Origin: Branchiostoma belcheri | Lineage: Eukaryota > Chordata > Leptocardii > Amphioxiformes > Branchiostomatidae | Direction of reading: 5' to 3' | DNA length: 64,000 nt | Assembly (NCBI RefSeq): GCF_001625305.1 | Contig: NW_017804076.1 | Coordinates: 1,907,480-1,971,479, forward strand | Part shown: piece after piece, positions 1-14,400 of the stretch | How the letters are laid out: each line of letters starts with the position of its first letter | Position numbering within the stretch: the first letter of the stretch is position 1 | The notes under the pieces: model-generated | Database searches by the model: none | What the model saw: only the letters and a program-made list of their open reading frames with translations | Told to the model about the DNA's origin: nothing | Position numbers and translations under genes: made by a program

Positions 1-66
1 TACCTGGTGTTTAGCAGACAATTCGCTCTGTATTGAAGTGATAATGTCGTTCTTTATTATTGACAG

Positions 67-2419
67 TGACATATCAAATAACGCCATCAAGGTGCTGAGA
101 GGGAGAATTTTTAGTAACGTATCCACCGTCAAAGAGCTGTGAGTTTACATTTTTCCTTTCTTTTATTTTACAAAATATTGCAAAACGTTTCATAAAACAC
201 AAGTATTTTCATGGCCCTTATAACTAAAATATTTTTCTTGAATAGTAACGTTTTTATACACAACCATTTGTTTAAAATGAGCCGGCGTTTAGAACTGTCT
301 GCCATCTTCATCTGGGCTAATATGACTGGTTCACTGTGCACTGGAGCTAGGTGTTACATTGTCTATCGTGTACTGAAGCTCAAAGTTACTGTAAGAAACA
401 AACCTGGTGAAATTAGTTACGGATGTAAAATATTATTCTTTTACAGACACCTAGAGAACAACTTGATCTACTACATTGACCCTGATGCATTCAACGGTGT
501 GACCCTGACGCTGCTGTCAGTACTCCGTGTTACTTATCTCTACAATTGATTTCATGCTGAAGATCATTTTTACAATTATTTGATATGTATGGTGTAATAG
601 TGTACAATTTGTATAGTTAGATATCTTCGTGCTTTATTTATGATTTGTACGTAGCTTGTAAGAGCATAAATGTACAACAAATGTCTTTCATTTATCTACT
701 GCTTTTCACGATTGTAGATCTAAGAAGCTTTGGATACCTTTGAACTAAAAAGATTCTGTTTTGTGTTTTTATTTACAGTAACCTCGACAACAACGCAGTG
801 CTGACACTGGATTCAAACCTGCTGAGCACTCAGGGCAGTCTCAAAAACTTGTAAGTCTGATATTCTATTTGTGCACATCCGTGTTTATTTTTGAATGTGA
901 ATGATTGGAGGATAAACGTGAATACAATTGATTGTATGAAGGCACCAAAATAGTGTATTGATATCACATACTGTAACAATACATTACTAATTATATGTAA
1001 CATGTATTATTTATCTATCTATCTATCTATCTATCTAATTGCAAACTCGACCCCGAAGGCAAATGGCAAGGTAACACGCAGTATGTAAATACTATCTTAG
1101 GTCATCGGAAAATATTATGAATTATTTTTAAAATATTGCATTTCCTTTTCCACTGCATCCACCGTACAGCACTTGCATAGTCTCTCCTGAACTGGTAGCT
1201 TTTTATAACGACTCAATAAAGTAGCTCATGTGTATAAATTTCGTTACAACTAAATTTCATTTCTACTAAATCAAAGTTTAATTCTATTATGCATGCTAAT
1301 CAAATCTGTGTTTTTCATATTTTCAGGTCCATGGCAAATAACCGACTTCAGCGGATACCAGATGGATTCCTAGCTTCCCTTGTGCAGCTGGGCACACTGT
1401 GAGTTTTCAAAATTGAAAACCAACCTACATTTGCAGCAAATTCATCTTATGAATGGTTACATCAACAATGATATTACACAACCCTAGGTTGCTTTTAATT
1501 GATTATAGCTCAATATGTCATTTGCAATAAAAGTTTATTGTTTCCTTTGCAGATCTCTGTCGGGGAATATGATTGAGATGTTGGAGTCGACCACATTCAA
1601 CAACCTCGCAAGTCTTGAAAAACTGTAAGCACCAACACAGCTAGGTTGAGACTCAAATTTCAACCGCCTGGTGCAACCATTCATTATATTGTCATCCGTA
1701 ACAGAACGTTGACCATTGAAGAATAGCTGTATTCCAGAAAGTTCATTCGATATACCAAGAACGTTATAGTGGAGAATCTTTGAATATACATATGATGTAG
1801 TCTTAGGACAACGTAAAGACCACGACTAAATCTAGTCCTCTTTGGAATAATGCTAGTCTTTCAATAGGAGTTGAAGTACTTCTGTTGAGTTTCAAGTTAC
1901 TTGCTTTTACCCCTTGCACATTAACGTTTGTCTTGTTGCTACCATGTTTATGACAATGACTTTGAAATGTTCCAGTGACCTATCCAACAACAGAATCCAG
2001 TTCTTAGCAGACGGTGTATTCAACGGCATCATGAACAACGCACGAATCGAGATGTAAGTCCTGCTATCGAAAGACAGACGTGATACTTTGAAAAATGTTC
2101 GCGATCAGCTGTCATTGCTGACATAGTTGACTCAAGGTCCATTCATCGTAAAATTATCTTATTGTTAATTTTAAAGCACGTTTCCACACCATACTACCAA
2201 CGTAACGTAACATGATATTTTTCAGTGACCTGAGTGGCAACCCTCTAGCCTGTAGCTGTTCCATGGTTACTATGATGGCGAACCTATGGAACCTCACTAC
2301 CATAACGGGAGGGGAGTGCGCTACCCCTGCCCAGGCAGCTGGCGTATCCTTCATCTCATCACAAAGAAATGCCAGCAATAACTACTTCCTATCCGTGTGC
2401 CCTGAGACTTTCGTTTGTG
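67..2419 (+). CDS. LRR repeats plus C-terminal LRR cap of the mosaic protein
   Basis: Six short exons (67-138, 447-515, 779-850, 1327-1398, 1553-1624, 1976-2053; lengths 72, 69, 72, 72, 72, 78) each encode one leucine-rich repeat and are all split at the same phase-2 position. Each repeat carries the LxxLxLxxN core, for example [10 protein letters not shown] in the sixth. Exon 2226-2419 gives the last repeat and a cysteine-rich cap (NPLACSCS, then GECATP and a final CPETFVC), the usual LRRCT pattern. One repeat per exon with constant phase is the classical sign of exon duplication. More repeats and an LRR N-terminal cap are expected upstream of the window. The role is probably protein-protein binding outside the cell. 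Confidence 0.88.
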
Positions 2420-5400
2420 GTGAGTAAAAAATTTATCATGCGCTCTCTGAGTTTTTTTCAATGTATGTATCGTTATGTTTACCTTCGCAGAAGAAAACAT
2501 TTTATTGCTCTGTTTCCTCTTCTTCTCCAAACAAAACCAAAATTCAATGACTTGGACCAGACGTCTAGACGTCTATCACCATGGTAACTGGTGTTATAGC
2601 AGGCAGCCTGTGGTGTTGAATTACATTATGTGGCAAGTTAGTGGGGCTGGTCACCATATATATGGATGTGTTTGAGAATTAATAAACAGAGTAGTATCAT
2701 GAAAGTTCATGGAAGAGTAGTGGTTTGTTGAGCTAGACTATGTGAAGGTAAAGATTATGCAGTGAGTTTACAAATGTTAAGTTTCTCGTTTTATCACACT
2801 GAATCAACAGTGATTGCCAGTAGGTACTCACAGGTGTGAGACGATCTCAACATACTTTGCATTGTCTGATAAACAGGTAAGAGTTCGTTTTACCCTTTAC
2901 AGCACCGGAGAATGTGCAACCGGCAGCCTCAGGACAGAATGAGATCACAGTCTCCTGGACACCCCCAACCATCCCGTACCCCTCTCACCCTGAATTCGAC
3001 AAGTATACATCAGGATGTAGTCCTAGAGACAACGTGACCGACAGAAGCTTCTGGTGAGTGGACCTTTACAGTATTATCCTGTTCATGTCACAAACCTATT
3101 ATGTATGAAAGGGCCGGGGTGCTATAGTGTCGCAGAAATGAAAAGAAACCTATCTACAATGGGTATTGCTGGACAGACAGAAAGCGGACAGAAAATGTCC
3201 AGACTATGCATGATGTACAAAATGACTAATAAACTGGAGATCGTACCAACCACTGAGTATCTAATATCAGCTCAGAAAATAAGAAGAAACAACCATGCCT
3301 TCAAATATCAGAGTTATCAACCGAGAGAGGTGCTCAAACACTAGTATTTCCCAAGAACTATCGTAGAGTGGAACTCGTTGACACCAAGTAATATAGCTAG
3401 CTGCCGCCGCGGCAAAATTTTTACGGCTATAGGAAATAGATTGACAAATCTGACTATTTTGTGAAATTGTCAGGACGTATGATGTGAACTGCACCAGTAG
3501 CGATGCACCAGACATCGCCGTAGATGGTGTCACGAACTCGTCAGTCGTGTTCGGAGCTGCAGACGATGTCAGAGCCGGTACAGACTACGTGTGTACGGTG
3601 ATCCTGAACAACAACGGCAGCTACAGCGCAGTGGGGTGGCCGGAACCTGTCACAACTCTAGAGGACCTAGGTACCTGGTCTTAGAATCTGTTTCTTTGAA
3701 CTTCATGAGTTTGTAAAAGAATAGCTAGCAGCATTAGAAGATTACCTTGTTAGTATTGCTCTTCATTTTAGCCTTTTACTTGAAATAACTGATCCTTGGA
3801 AAGCACATAGTAACTTCAAACTCTACTATTGGATAGATTACAATTTTTCCAGTTGCGTACATATAGATGTTGAATAGTTCTGTTAGTTCATTAGTGATGC
3901 TGATTAAGATTGGTGGATATTAGTAGTAGAGTTTGAATTTTCTATGAATATTGTTTACCTAGATGTCTAACCTTCACCACCTTTGATGATCACCATAACA
4001 AAGCTAAAAGGCACGAATTTCAGTCAATAAAAAGTACAGGGTGTTGGCTACCTTTCCATTAAATCATCAGAATTAGTATCAAAATTAGACACCTTAATGA
4101 GACTCCATTCTTGTTTTTCCATTTCATCCTCAGTGTCCGTTAACGGGACGGCGTCAAATGTAACAGATGACCTAGACCTGCCCATCACGTACTATGACTT
4201 CAGCGTGAACCACCCAGACTTCGACGGCACCAGACAGGGGGAACTGGGAGAACCGATTTACGTCAACAGTCCTTTTGGGGCATTTTTGGCCCTTTCGGGT
4301 ATGTATGATTTACTATAAACAATCTATGGGACTGTCCGCACGAAAGAGTTAAGAAAAGTTACACATCATTGCATTGTAAGCACCCAAAGTATACACAGGA
4401 AATATAGCCTTATACATTATGTATCCAACGGCAATGTTAAACCGTCTGCTGAAAGATTATCCATTGACCACTAATTATATATCTTAAGTTCTCCAATGCC
4501 CACCAACGTAAGTCCTATTTTCATATTGCTTGTTCATTGACTATTCATTATCTTATTATTATTGTTTATTTAATTTGATAATTTATCGAGTAGCAAATTG
4601 CCTAGTTTTATCTCTTATTTTTACGTTTTTACCTTAATTATACTGTGTTTTGCATAGTTACGCTTTGATCATTATCATCAGCATTCTTGTATTTCCATTA
4701 TTGTAAGCAAAAGGCTTCGTCCTGTTTCCCTGTCCAGGCACATTCATGTAACGAAGCTGAAATAAATAAAAAGTAGCAGCCTTTGTGATAACACATCATC
4801 TGTCGTTGTTCAGTCTTGTCACAAACACTTCTTTTTGTGTTTTATCAGACACCCCCGCTACAGACTCCATCTCTCAGTGGTTCGCGTCTGTCCCTAACGT
4901 CAACTACGTTCGACAAGCGACGCTGAGGCTGGACAAGCAGAACGCCACAGATACCTACAGGTACACTAAGTCGTGCTTATTTATTCCCTGCATACATTCA
5001 CATAACACCGAACCTGGATGCAGGAAGAGATGGAATCATACAGGTAGTGGTGCAAACCAGCTTTCAAAATGGGACCCAACCTGCTGTACACGCCACAAGC
5101 AATCAAGGGCCTGTACTTTAGAACAAAGCTTGCCATCACAACGGACTGAAATAGGACTTATACTTTGATTTATTCTGAACATAAGTTCTACGTTATTTGT
5201 TTTATGTCCATGTAATTAATTTGTTTTATTGCTGAAGTATGTATCTATGTATGTATTCTTTTATGTCCCTAGATATTACAGCGACAGCTTCTTTCCCATG
5301 GACGGGCTGGGATACAGGTCGGAACAACAGAGAGACTGCAACAATATACTCCACAACTTTGGGTTAGTGTCCTTATTATAGTGTTTGGTAATGTCTTTGT

Positions 5401-8400
5401 TGAAAATACCGAAACACATTATTAGACTTACTCGATTATAACACTAAAGGCTTTCGCTAGGCTCCTGCTGTTTTAGTAAGTAGGATTTTTTAGTACAATG
5501 TTCAACAGTTTTTGTGCCATGTACAATTTGTCGTGCGGTAATTAGCTCTTCGTAGACCTAATTTCAGTGTCATAAATTACGCTTAACAATGCATACGTAA
5601 GACTGCAATGTTTGAGATGTGTACGGAGTAATTATAACGATGCCTTTAAGAGTACAGGAAAATTGCGTATGAAAATGCCACACAACACACACAAAATTAC
5701 GATAAAGAAGAAGTAAAACTGTGATTTGATATACCTCTCACATTGTTACACAGATTTACCCTGGCTATTCGTGTGGCCATCACTTATACCGGGAACGAGA
5801 TCATCACCGTCGGCGGTGGGGACGAGCTCTGGTTGTTTGTTGACAAACAGAAAGTTGTTGACCTACGGCGACAGAAGGGTGACGGTTCTACAAACACCGC
5901 GTGTAGGAAAATCAGTCTACTTCCGGCTAAGGAAGATGGTAAGATGGTTACAAGTCTGGCGAAAGGCCTTCCTCATCCCTTGTACTTAGACACATAAGTG
6001 TACTATGTTGCTGCTGTTACCACTATTCTTGTTGTTATTGTTGACGATTTGTTCCATATTTTAGGTGGAGGGAGTATTGTGCCTGTTTCCGGGAATGTCA
6101 CAGGGGGAGAATGTGTTCCAGGAAATAGTGCATCGAACGATACCGTGGCATTGGACTTGACGGTAAGATCAAATACAAAGGTTGCAATTCCTCCCGTATA
6201 ATGTATCAACATCTAACAGATACTCCAGTGGGGAAAGACATTCAAAAAAGGTTGTACTATTAAAAGAAAGACCTGGTATGATACTTCAATGTCTCCTGTA
6301 TCCTTAGTATTAGCATAGAAAACATATTGTTTTCCATCTGCTTCTTCTTCTCGAAACACAAAGCCAATGACCTGGACCAGACGTCTGTCACCATAGTAAC
6401 TGGTGCTGTAGCAGACACCCTGTGGTGTTGGGTTACATTATGTAGCAGGGCAGAGCAATAGGGGCTGACCACCATATACTTGAAACAGAACCCGCGCAGC
6501 CAGCGTGAACGCAACGCGCTTACCGCTGGACCCTGCCGCTAGGCTAAAATGCCCTGACCGGTCAGAAGCGTCAGTTGGTAGCACTTGAAAACCCACTGTT
6601 GCATACTAGTATATCATAGTATATTACGAATGTGTTTGAATGAGAATAAACAGAGCAGTAGTTTGTAGTTCCAGGCCATGTGAAAGTTAACATTACGCAT
6701 TTTGCTTTGCAAATGATACCTTTCTAGTTTTATAGTCGTTTTTGTGTTCTTTCAAAATAGGTTGGAGAAACTTACCACTTTGTCCTGTTCGTGGCTGAGC
6801 GGGAACAGTGCGTGTCCTCCCTGTTCCTGGAGATTTCCGGGACGACCTTCTCGTCACAGGTGATTGGCAGTTCTGCAGACGGTGGGAGCAGGAGGAGACG
6901 TTCTGCCGACGTCAGCGGATACCCTCTGGACTACGAGGTGACCGTACGGGAGGACCTGCATGTGAACGGCACCGTGCAGACGGTAGTTGTGACCGACATT
7001 TTCTCTACAGGGCCATTCTACAATGTGTCCATTCTAAAAGGTGCGTGCACATTTAGCGACTGTTTTTCAATGTATTTTGTTTTATTCAAAATAGCAACAA
7101 GACAAAGTGATGCTGCACTCGAGTTGTGCAACTTATCTTTCCAGCGCCACTTGACAATATACAAGTGTACATATAAATACAAACTTTTAACAATTCATTG
7201 TATTCCAGGCATCTAGTATATCTTTTTAAAGATCTAAAAATCTTATGATGTTTTCTTCAATTTTCAAGTGTCATTATTTTTGTGTTTTACGATGTTTAAT
7301 GTATACCCATGGAGATAAATTTATATTCTCTGTAGATGGATTTGTATTGTGTATTCCTTTTTCTATACATACTTCTTTATCAACCTATATGCTGAGACCG
7401 TACATAGAGGCTAACCTACGTTTTAGCTGTTTGGTAAATTTCATCTAACCTTATCATATTAACGCATGGGTTTGTCTACTAAAATTTGTATCTTCAGGAA
7501 ATGAAGCTCGCCATTTTACGATCAAAGAAGACACCCCCGCTAACCGTCTGGCGGCCGTCCCGCCGTCCCCCGCGCCCCTGTCCTGGGTGACAGTAGAGGG
7601 GCTGTCGTTTGTCACCTGTGATACCGAGACACCGACCCCGGCACCCGACCCCAACATACCAGGTGGGGGGTTCTTACTATACTATGCTGTTGTACGTTAA
7701 AAACGTCTAAATATTGAGTTTACAATAAGTTTCTGACCAAAACGTATAAGAAATTTATCCATTTATCTAAAAACATTTTATATATGTGAAAAATTGAAAT
7801 GAAAAATTTTCCAAATATATAAAATATATTTTATTTCAAAAATGTATTTAATTTCAACATTTATTTTATTTATTCATTTATTTATTTATTCATTTTCTAG
7901 ATCAAAGGGAAAGCAAAGGGTAATGAAAAAATCATTTTACGACTTAAAAACCTTAAACACAGCCTTACATAGGTAATGATGAACTTGAAGCAACTAATCG
8001 AGAAAAATACCTAAAATATGTCTTATTGTAGGTACGGAATCATTCGAAGTGACCACAACAACTGTCTTGTTGAGTATTGATACTGAAGTGGATTATGAGG
8101 TTGCCCAGGAATATACACTGATACTAGAGGTACAGGATGACGGCGCCTCACCACCAAGGACAGGGACAGTGGCTATCAAGGTACGTTTATACTTCTGCAC
8201 ATGCACTATGAAATAGTCTAACAGCCGAAAAAACAGTTATCTGTTCATTCCGCATCATCGTTAAATCGACTATAAGTATAACACATCAGTCTTACACAGT
8301 TAGTCTAGGAAAGCCCAACCAAGTATTTGCCAAAGAGAACCGTTTGAAGTGGAGTTAAAGCAACCATCATCAAGTTTTGCGATATTAAAATAGCTCGCCC

Positions 8401-11400
8401 AATAGACCGATCCTAAGCCCCGCCCACCTCCGCCCATTGGTCAAATCGCTAATTGCCGTTCTCTCATTGGTTGAACTGTTAATTGTGATGGACATTCAGG
8501 ATAGGTCTATAAACAATCCTTAACAATGTAAGGAATCTCAGGAAATGTCTTGCTACCCTTATGAGCATTTACGTCTGCAGCATACTCAATGCAATATATG
8601 CAAGAGCAACATTTCAAGATTTTCCCAGTCGTAACTCACAGAAAACTCAAAGATTTTTCTCAACCACTTAGATCTATATAGAAGACGTAAACGACAACTG
8701 TCCCACACTAGAGGAGACGATGTTCACCCTTCATCCTCAGCCTGTGCTCAGACTGACGCCCGTGTTGTCTTTAGTGTGGGAGGACAGAGACAGCGGTGAC
8801 AACGAGAACACTACATTCCACAGGACACAGATCAACCAAACGTATGGAAGCAAGACCTTCGCCATTGAGAAACTTTATATTTGACGATTGGTATCACTGT
8901 ATTAAAATCATGCACAAAAGATAAGATTTAATGGTAAATTGTACAAAACTACACTTGGAAAACATATTTTTTTTTCAAACGGTGTAATCTTGTAGAGATC
9001 ATATGTTGTTTTTCTTTGCAGAACTATTTATGACAGCAGGAACGACAGCACTCTGTTAGAGTTCTACATCATCGTGGTCGACAAAGGGACGCCGCCCCGC
9101 GGGGACATAGCAATCGTTGCCATGACGATAAACGACGCTTGTCTCTATGACAGTTTGAACCAACCAATCACGTACGAGATAAGTGTGATAAGTGTGGAGG
9201 ACGACACTGGTGGAGTGTTTGTTAGAGTGCCAAAGTATTACGTCAAAGAATTTGGTAAGAGTTTGTTTTTATGTCTACCTTCGCAGAAGGAAAACATAAT
9301 TTGTTTTTGCTCAGTTTCTTCTTTTTCTCCACGCACATAAGGTCACTGGCCTGCACCAGATGGCTCTCACCATAGTAACTGGTGCTATAGCAGACACCCT
9401 GTGTTGGGTACATTATGTAGCAAGTTGGAGAGGCTGGTCAGCATATACATGTACACATGAATGTGAATTAGTAACAGTAAACAGAGGGATTCAATGTAGT
9501 TTGTTGTCAAATGGGAAGGTTAATGTAATGTATTTGCTTTAGAAATGCTACCTTTCCTTATTTGTTTTTTTTCTCCTTTCATTGGTATCCTTTGTGCACT
9601 AGCTTTATATGCTTCACATGGGACATTTTTCTCGTCATTATGTAGAATGCGGTGAGCCCCTGGGCATGCAGAGCGCTCTGATCTTCTTCACACAAATCAC
9701 CGCCTCCTCGGCGTATGAATACTACCAGCCGCACTACGGCCGGCTGCACAACCGGCCCACAAATAACGACACCACGGGGGTGTTCGCACAGGGCAACTGG
9801 AAGGCAGAGATTACAGATGCGAATCAGTGGCTACAGGTGGGAAGGATTCTCAGATAGTCTTATTCTTTTTTTATCTGTGACTTTACAGGTCATCTAATTT
9901 TTCTAGCTTCGTCACAACTTAGCGTTTACCTCTATGTCTATGAAGATGTCGTATAGTCAATGCCATATCAAACCTATGGTAGATGTCTTAATGCCATGGG
10001 TGCTTATTACCATAACTTTCCTTAGCCTAAAGTATGTCTTGATAAGGACATCACATTTTGCAGTGCAACGTTAACAATCACTATTAACACATTTTGCAAA
10101 GTAACAATCACTCTAAATGATCGTGGTTACTCAAGAACCTGAGGTTCAGGGTTGCAGTAGATTAATGCTAATATTATGTTTCAATTTCAGCTTTCTATTG
10201 AATTGGTTAAAACTTATAGATTTGTTTAATTCTTTCAAGTCTGTTCAATTAAGATCTGTCCTCAGTGGCTCAGCCTCTATACTATGTTTTTATCATAGGT
10301 GTCTTTCTTGAAGAGACTATCGTCACCGGAGTGATCTTACAGGGGAGTGCAAATGAGGAGGCCTGGGTACAGACGTATTACTTGACATACCTGAGTACCG
10401 GTAACGACACGTGGAAGACATACATGGAAGGAGGAGTACGAAGGGTACATAACTAGAGTTTACGTCTTATCATATATGTCATTGGTATAGCATATGCTAT
10501 ACTTGATTTTGCAAGTATTTGGTGCATATTGGCAAACGGATTTTTTGTGATGCCTGTCTTACGTTTGATGTTACCATTTTCAGCAAAAAGCGATATGGTC
10601 AGAACGATAGATGGTTCAATATTAGTCATTACGCCACGCGAACTAAATAGGCAAAGAGCAACTACGTCTTGCGTTGAAGTACATCAAGGATAAAGGACCA
10701 GAAAAATAAATTATAATCCTAGTGCGATTTGCGAGTAACAACTAATTCATTTTTCCCTTTGAAGGAATTCACCGGAAACACAGACGCCTCCTCAACTGTG
10801 CAACAAGATCTTACCGACCCCATCACGGTAACTAACATCCGGATCCATCCGCTGGCGTGGCGGGAAAGCATCAGCATGAGGATGGAGCTGATTGGCTGTA
10901 CTGTGGAACTGCAATATATCCGTATGTTTCTATTTCTATGTCTATTTTGTCTATTTTTCTCCGATCGGGATCTCTACCGGTAAAGTCGCCTATTCTACCA
11001 GATCGGAGTCTCTACCCTGACATATACATTTCCTACAGGTAACACCCGTTGTGAACGCTGCCCTACTACCTACTACTGCCTGGGTGACGGGATGGCCAGA
11101 CCGTGCGGACGGTGTGACCCTCCCTCCCCGGCCTGCGACCGTTCCCCTACCGAGCACTCGTTCGGTGGCGCCTCGGAGTGTAGCCCGTGTCCACCCGGTA
11201 GGGTAAGTATCATGACCCGTTCCGTTTCATAAATTCCCAGGAAATACAGACGCCTCCTCAACTGTGCTAAACATTCGTGGGTTTGAGTGTTAGGGTACTC
11301 GCGGTTAATAAACTATTACAGAATATCTCTTCGCCGTTAGAAAGAAAGCTTATGATACATAAGTCACCAAGGTGACCAATTAACTGAGTCACACATCTTC

Positions 11401-14400
11401 ATCACGTTCACACTCACGCCACTCAACTATTCCCATCTTGGCCCCGGCCAGCTTTTGTTAAAAGCAATTTGTTTTTCCCGCATTCTACAGATTTGTCAGG
11501 ACGGTTATGCATTCAACTGTTCCAGGTACCAGTATGCAGACCCGTGTAACGACACTGTAAGTCCCATACATTTGTACATGGGTGATTTCAATTAACACAT
11601 GCTTCTCTCTAAAAAGCAGTGCCATTAGAGTGCCATTCGGTAATCGGGATTAGTCGAACTAGTTATTTTTGTCAACTGATCATCATGAGATAAAAAACAT
11701 AATTGCGCGTCACAGGTGAAGAGATTAACATATGGGCAAACCCAGCTTGTCAGTAGAACTGTGCATTTGGTAATAAAGATCAGAGACCACATGTAATGAT
11801 TGAAATTTTGTTTTCGACCCTTCCAGTACTGCCCTCCGAGTTGTACAGACTGTGAAACTGGGTACGCCTGTCTGTTCGGGAGGAAGACATTGTGTCGGGC
11901 AGGGCTGTTTGGAACAGGAGTCACAGGTTTGGAACTGATCCTTTTTTCTTGATTGGTTTGTTGGTTAACGTATTTGATTGTTGTGGTATTAGCTATTACA
12001 GAGTTTTGCTTTGCTGCTATGTGGCCGCATGAAATTTTAATTAGATAGCCACACGATATTACAGCATGCGTTCCATGCGACTTTTACACACCTTACACAC
12101 GAGTTTTAAACGCGATCCACACGAGATTTACACGGATTTCGCACGAAAAATAACCGAGTTGAAAACGTGTGTCACAAGCGTGTAAAGGGAAGTTATACGA
12201 GATTTGTACTATAAATAACCTAGTGTCTGATCTTCCTTACCTGTAGACTTCTGCCAGCCGTGTGCGCCCGGGTCCTACAACAACCAGTCGGGCTCGGCGG
12301 GATGTGACTGCTGCCCGGCAGGGTTCTACAGCACCAGCGGCAAGACTGAGTGTGAACCCTGCCATCCCTTCACCTGGTCCCGGGGAGACTGCACGCCGTG
12401 TGTGGGCTGCAAACCGGGCGAATGTACGTTATTATCACCGAACTATGGCAGCTCTGCTGGTCACTGTTACTTGCTAATGATTTGCACAAATTCACCTGCG
12501 ATTTCTGCGCTACAAAACTGCTGCATAGTTCACAACAGGTGCTAGTGTCATAGCCACTCAGAAAGTTACAAGGCTCTAAAAACCTAATCAAAAGCCCATT
12601 ATCGAATATACGTTATAATTACTGAACTATGGTAGCTCTGTACTAATGCTTCTATTACTTGCTAATATTGTGCATGAATTTTACCTGCGATTTCCCTGCT
12701 ACATATATAAAGTAGCGTAATTCACAAGTATCAGTGCCATAGCCACTCACAAAGGTATAGGCCCTGAAATTCAACGAAATGCCCATGATGCTTGGCAGAG
12801 TTTTTACCTTTTTCACAAATCAATCGTTGGCGCGCGCACAAAAACTTATAGAGGAAGCGACAGTACTGAAATCACGAAAAAAAAACTATGCTAAATTGCA
12901 TTTAGATACAAATTTGAACGTGCAAAGAAATTGAGATCTTGCCATTTATTTGCAGGCCCTTGCATGGATCGTGAACCTTGTTATGAAGGAGTGACCTGTC
13001 AGAACATCGACAGCGCCACCTTCCGGTGTGGGCCCTGTCCTGCAGGCCTCAGCGGGGACGGCGTCACCTGTGTGGACATAGATGAGGTGATTAGTTGCAT
13101 CTTATATTTTCCTAAACGATTATTAATATAAAGGATAAATAATTATGATTCAAGCAAAGCTCCTCAAATACAATCCTCCTAAGTAATTTTCTCAGTTGAA
13201 TTTTATCTCCCTGTCAGATTGACGATAAAACAAAATAATTCTAGGAAAAGAGGAGTATTTCTGAAACTTTGTCTGTTGCTTAACAGATATCTTACTGTAA
13301 CATTATATATGTGTGATAGACAGAATGTATTACTACACATTTTGAACTTTTGACGTTTCTTTGCATCACAGTGCTCCTTGGCAAGCCCGTGTTTCGCCAA
13401 CGCCACATGTGAAAACTCGAACCCTGGGTACGAGTGCGGAAAATGCCCAGTAGGCTACACGGGGGAGAGTTCCCATGGATACGGACTGGAGCATGCGCAG
13501 AACAACCCGCAGGTGCTTTGCTATTATTTTGACGATATCACTGTAATCACATTGCAGATTCTACACTACAAGCCTCAGTTCGTTTTAGTGACGCTGAAGA
13601 AGAGTGTTAGCCTGGGTACCGGATTTTGCTGCGCTATGCTAGAAACAATCTAGCGTATACCAGAGCAAACTCCGGATGGTACCAAGATAGAAGAGTATCG
13701 GAAACGTCCAGAAATTATCTACGTAATTCATCGAGTCAACGTTTACCTTACAAGACTCATTGTTTGACAGTAGGTAGATTTCTCATGCAAATCGAACTAG
13801 TAAGCAAGCTACTCATCGTTTTCAGTTGAAACTGATGCCAAATAATGTTAACAGGTTTGCTTGGACATTGACGAATGTGACGTAGACAACGGTGGATGTC
13901 ACGAGTTTGCCGAGTGTATCAACACACCGGTAAGTAACAGAACATTTAAGTTGTTCTCTTAAGGCCAAGTAAATTTGATTATAAGGATGATATCCGCGCG
14001 CGCACGAATTTTCGTTCGTTTTGAAAAAAAAAAACGTTTTCGGTCATAGTACAAATCGTACAAAGCAGCAAATATATGCCGTAAATTGCGACAAAAAATA
14101 CTCTAAAACCGTACTGTTGTAAAATACCCAAAATCAATTCCAAAGCAAAAGAAAATCAGTGTTATTGTTGTTTGAGAAACTTTTTTTGGCAAAATATTTT
14201 TTTCGTTAAAATTGCATTGGATGCCTTTGATATACAGATACTTACAAAAATTTTAATTTTGTCTTCCAGGGAAGCTACAGGTGTGGCAACTGTGTGGAAG
14301 GTTACATCAGTGACATCTACCTGGGCTGCATCCCGGAAGACTTGTGTCAGCTCGGCAGGCACAACTGTAGCAGCAACGCCACCTGTCTGTCTCTGGGGAA

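Noticed and set aside
4134-7040. Recent bacterial transfer of the fibro-slime domain
   Set aside because: The domain is split by five animal-type introns with matching phases and is embedded between other animal modules.
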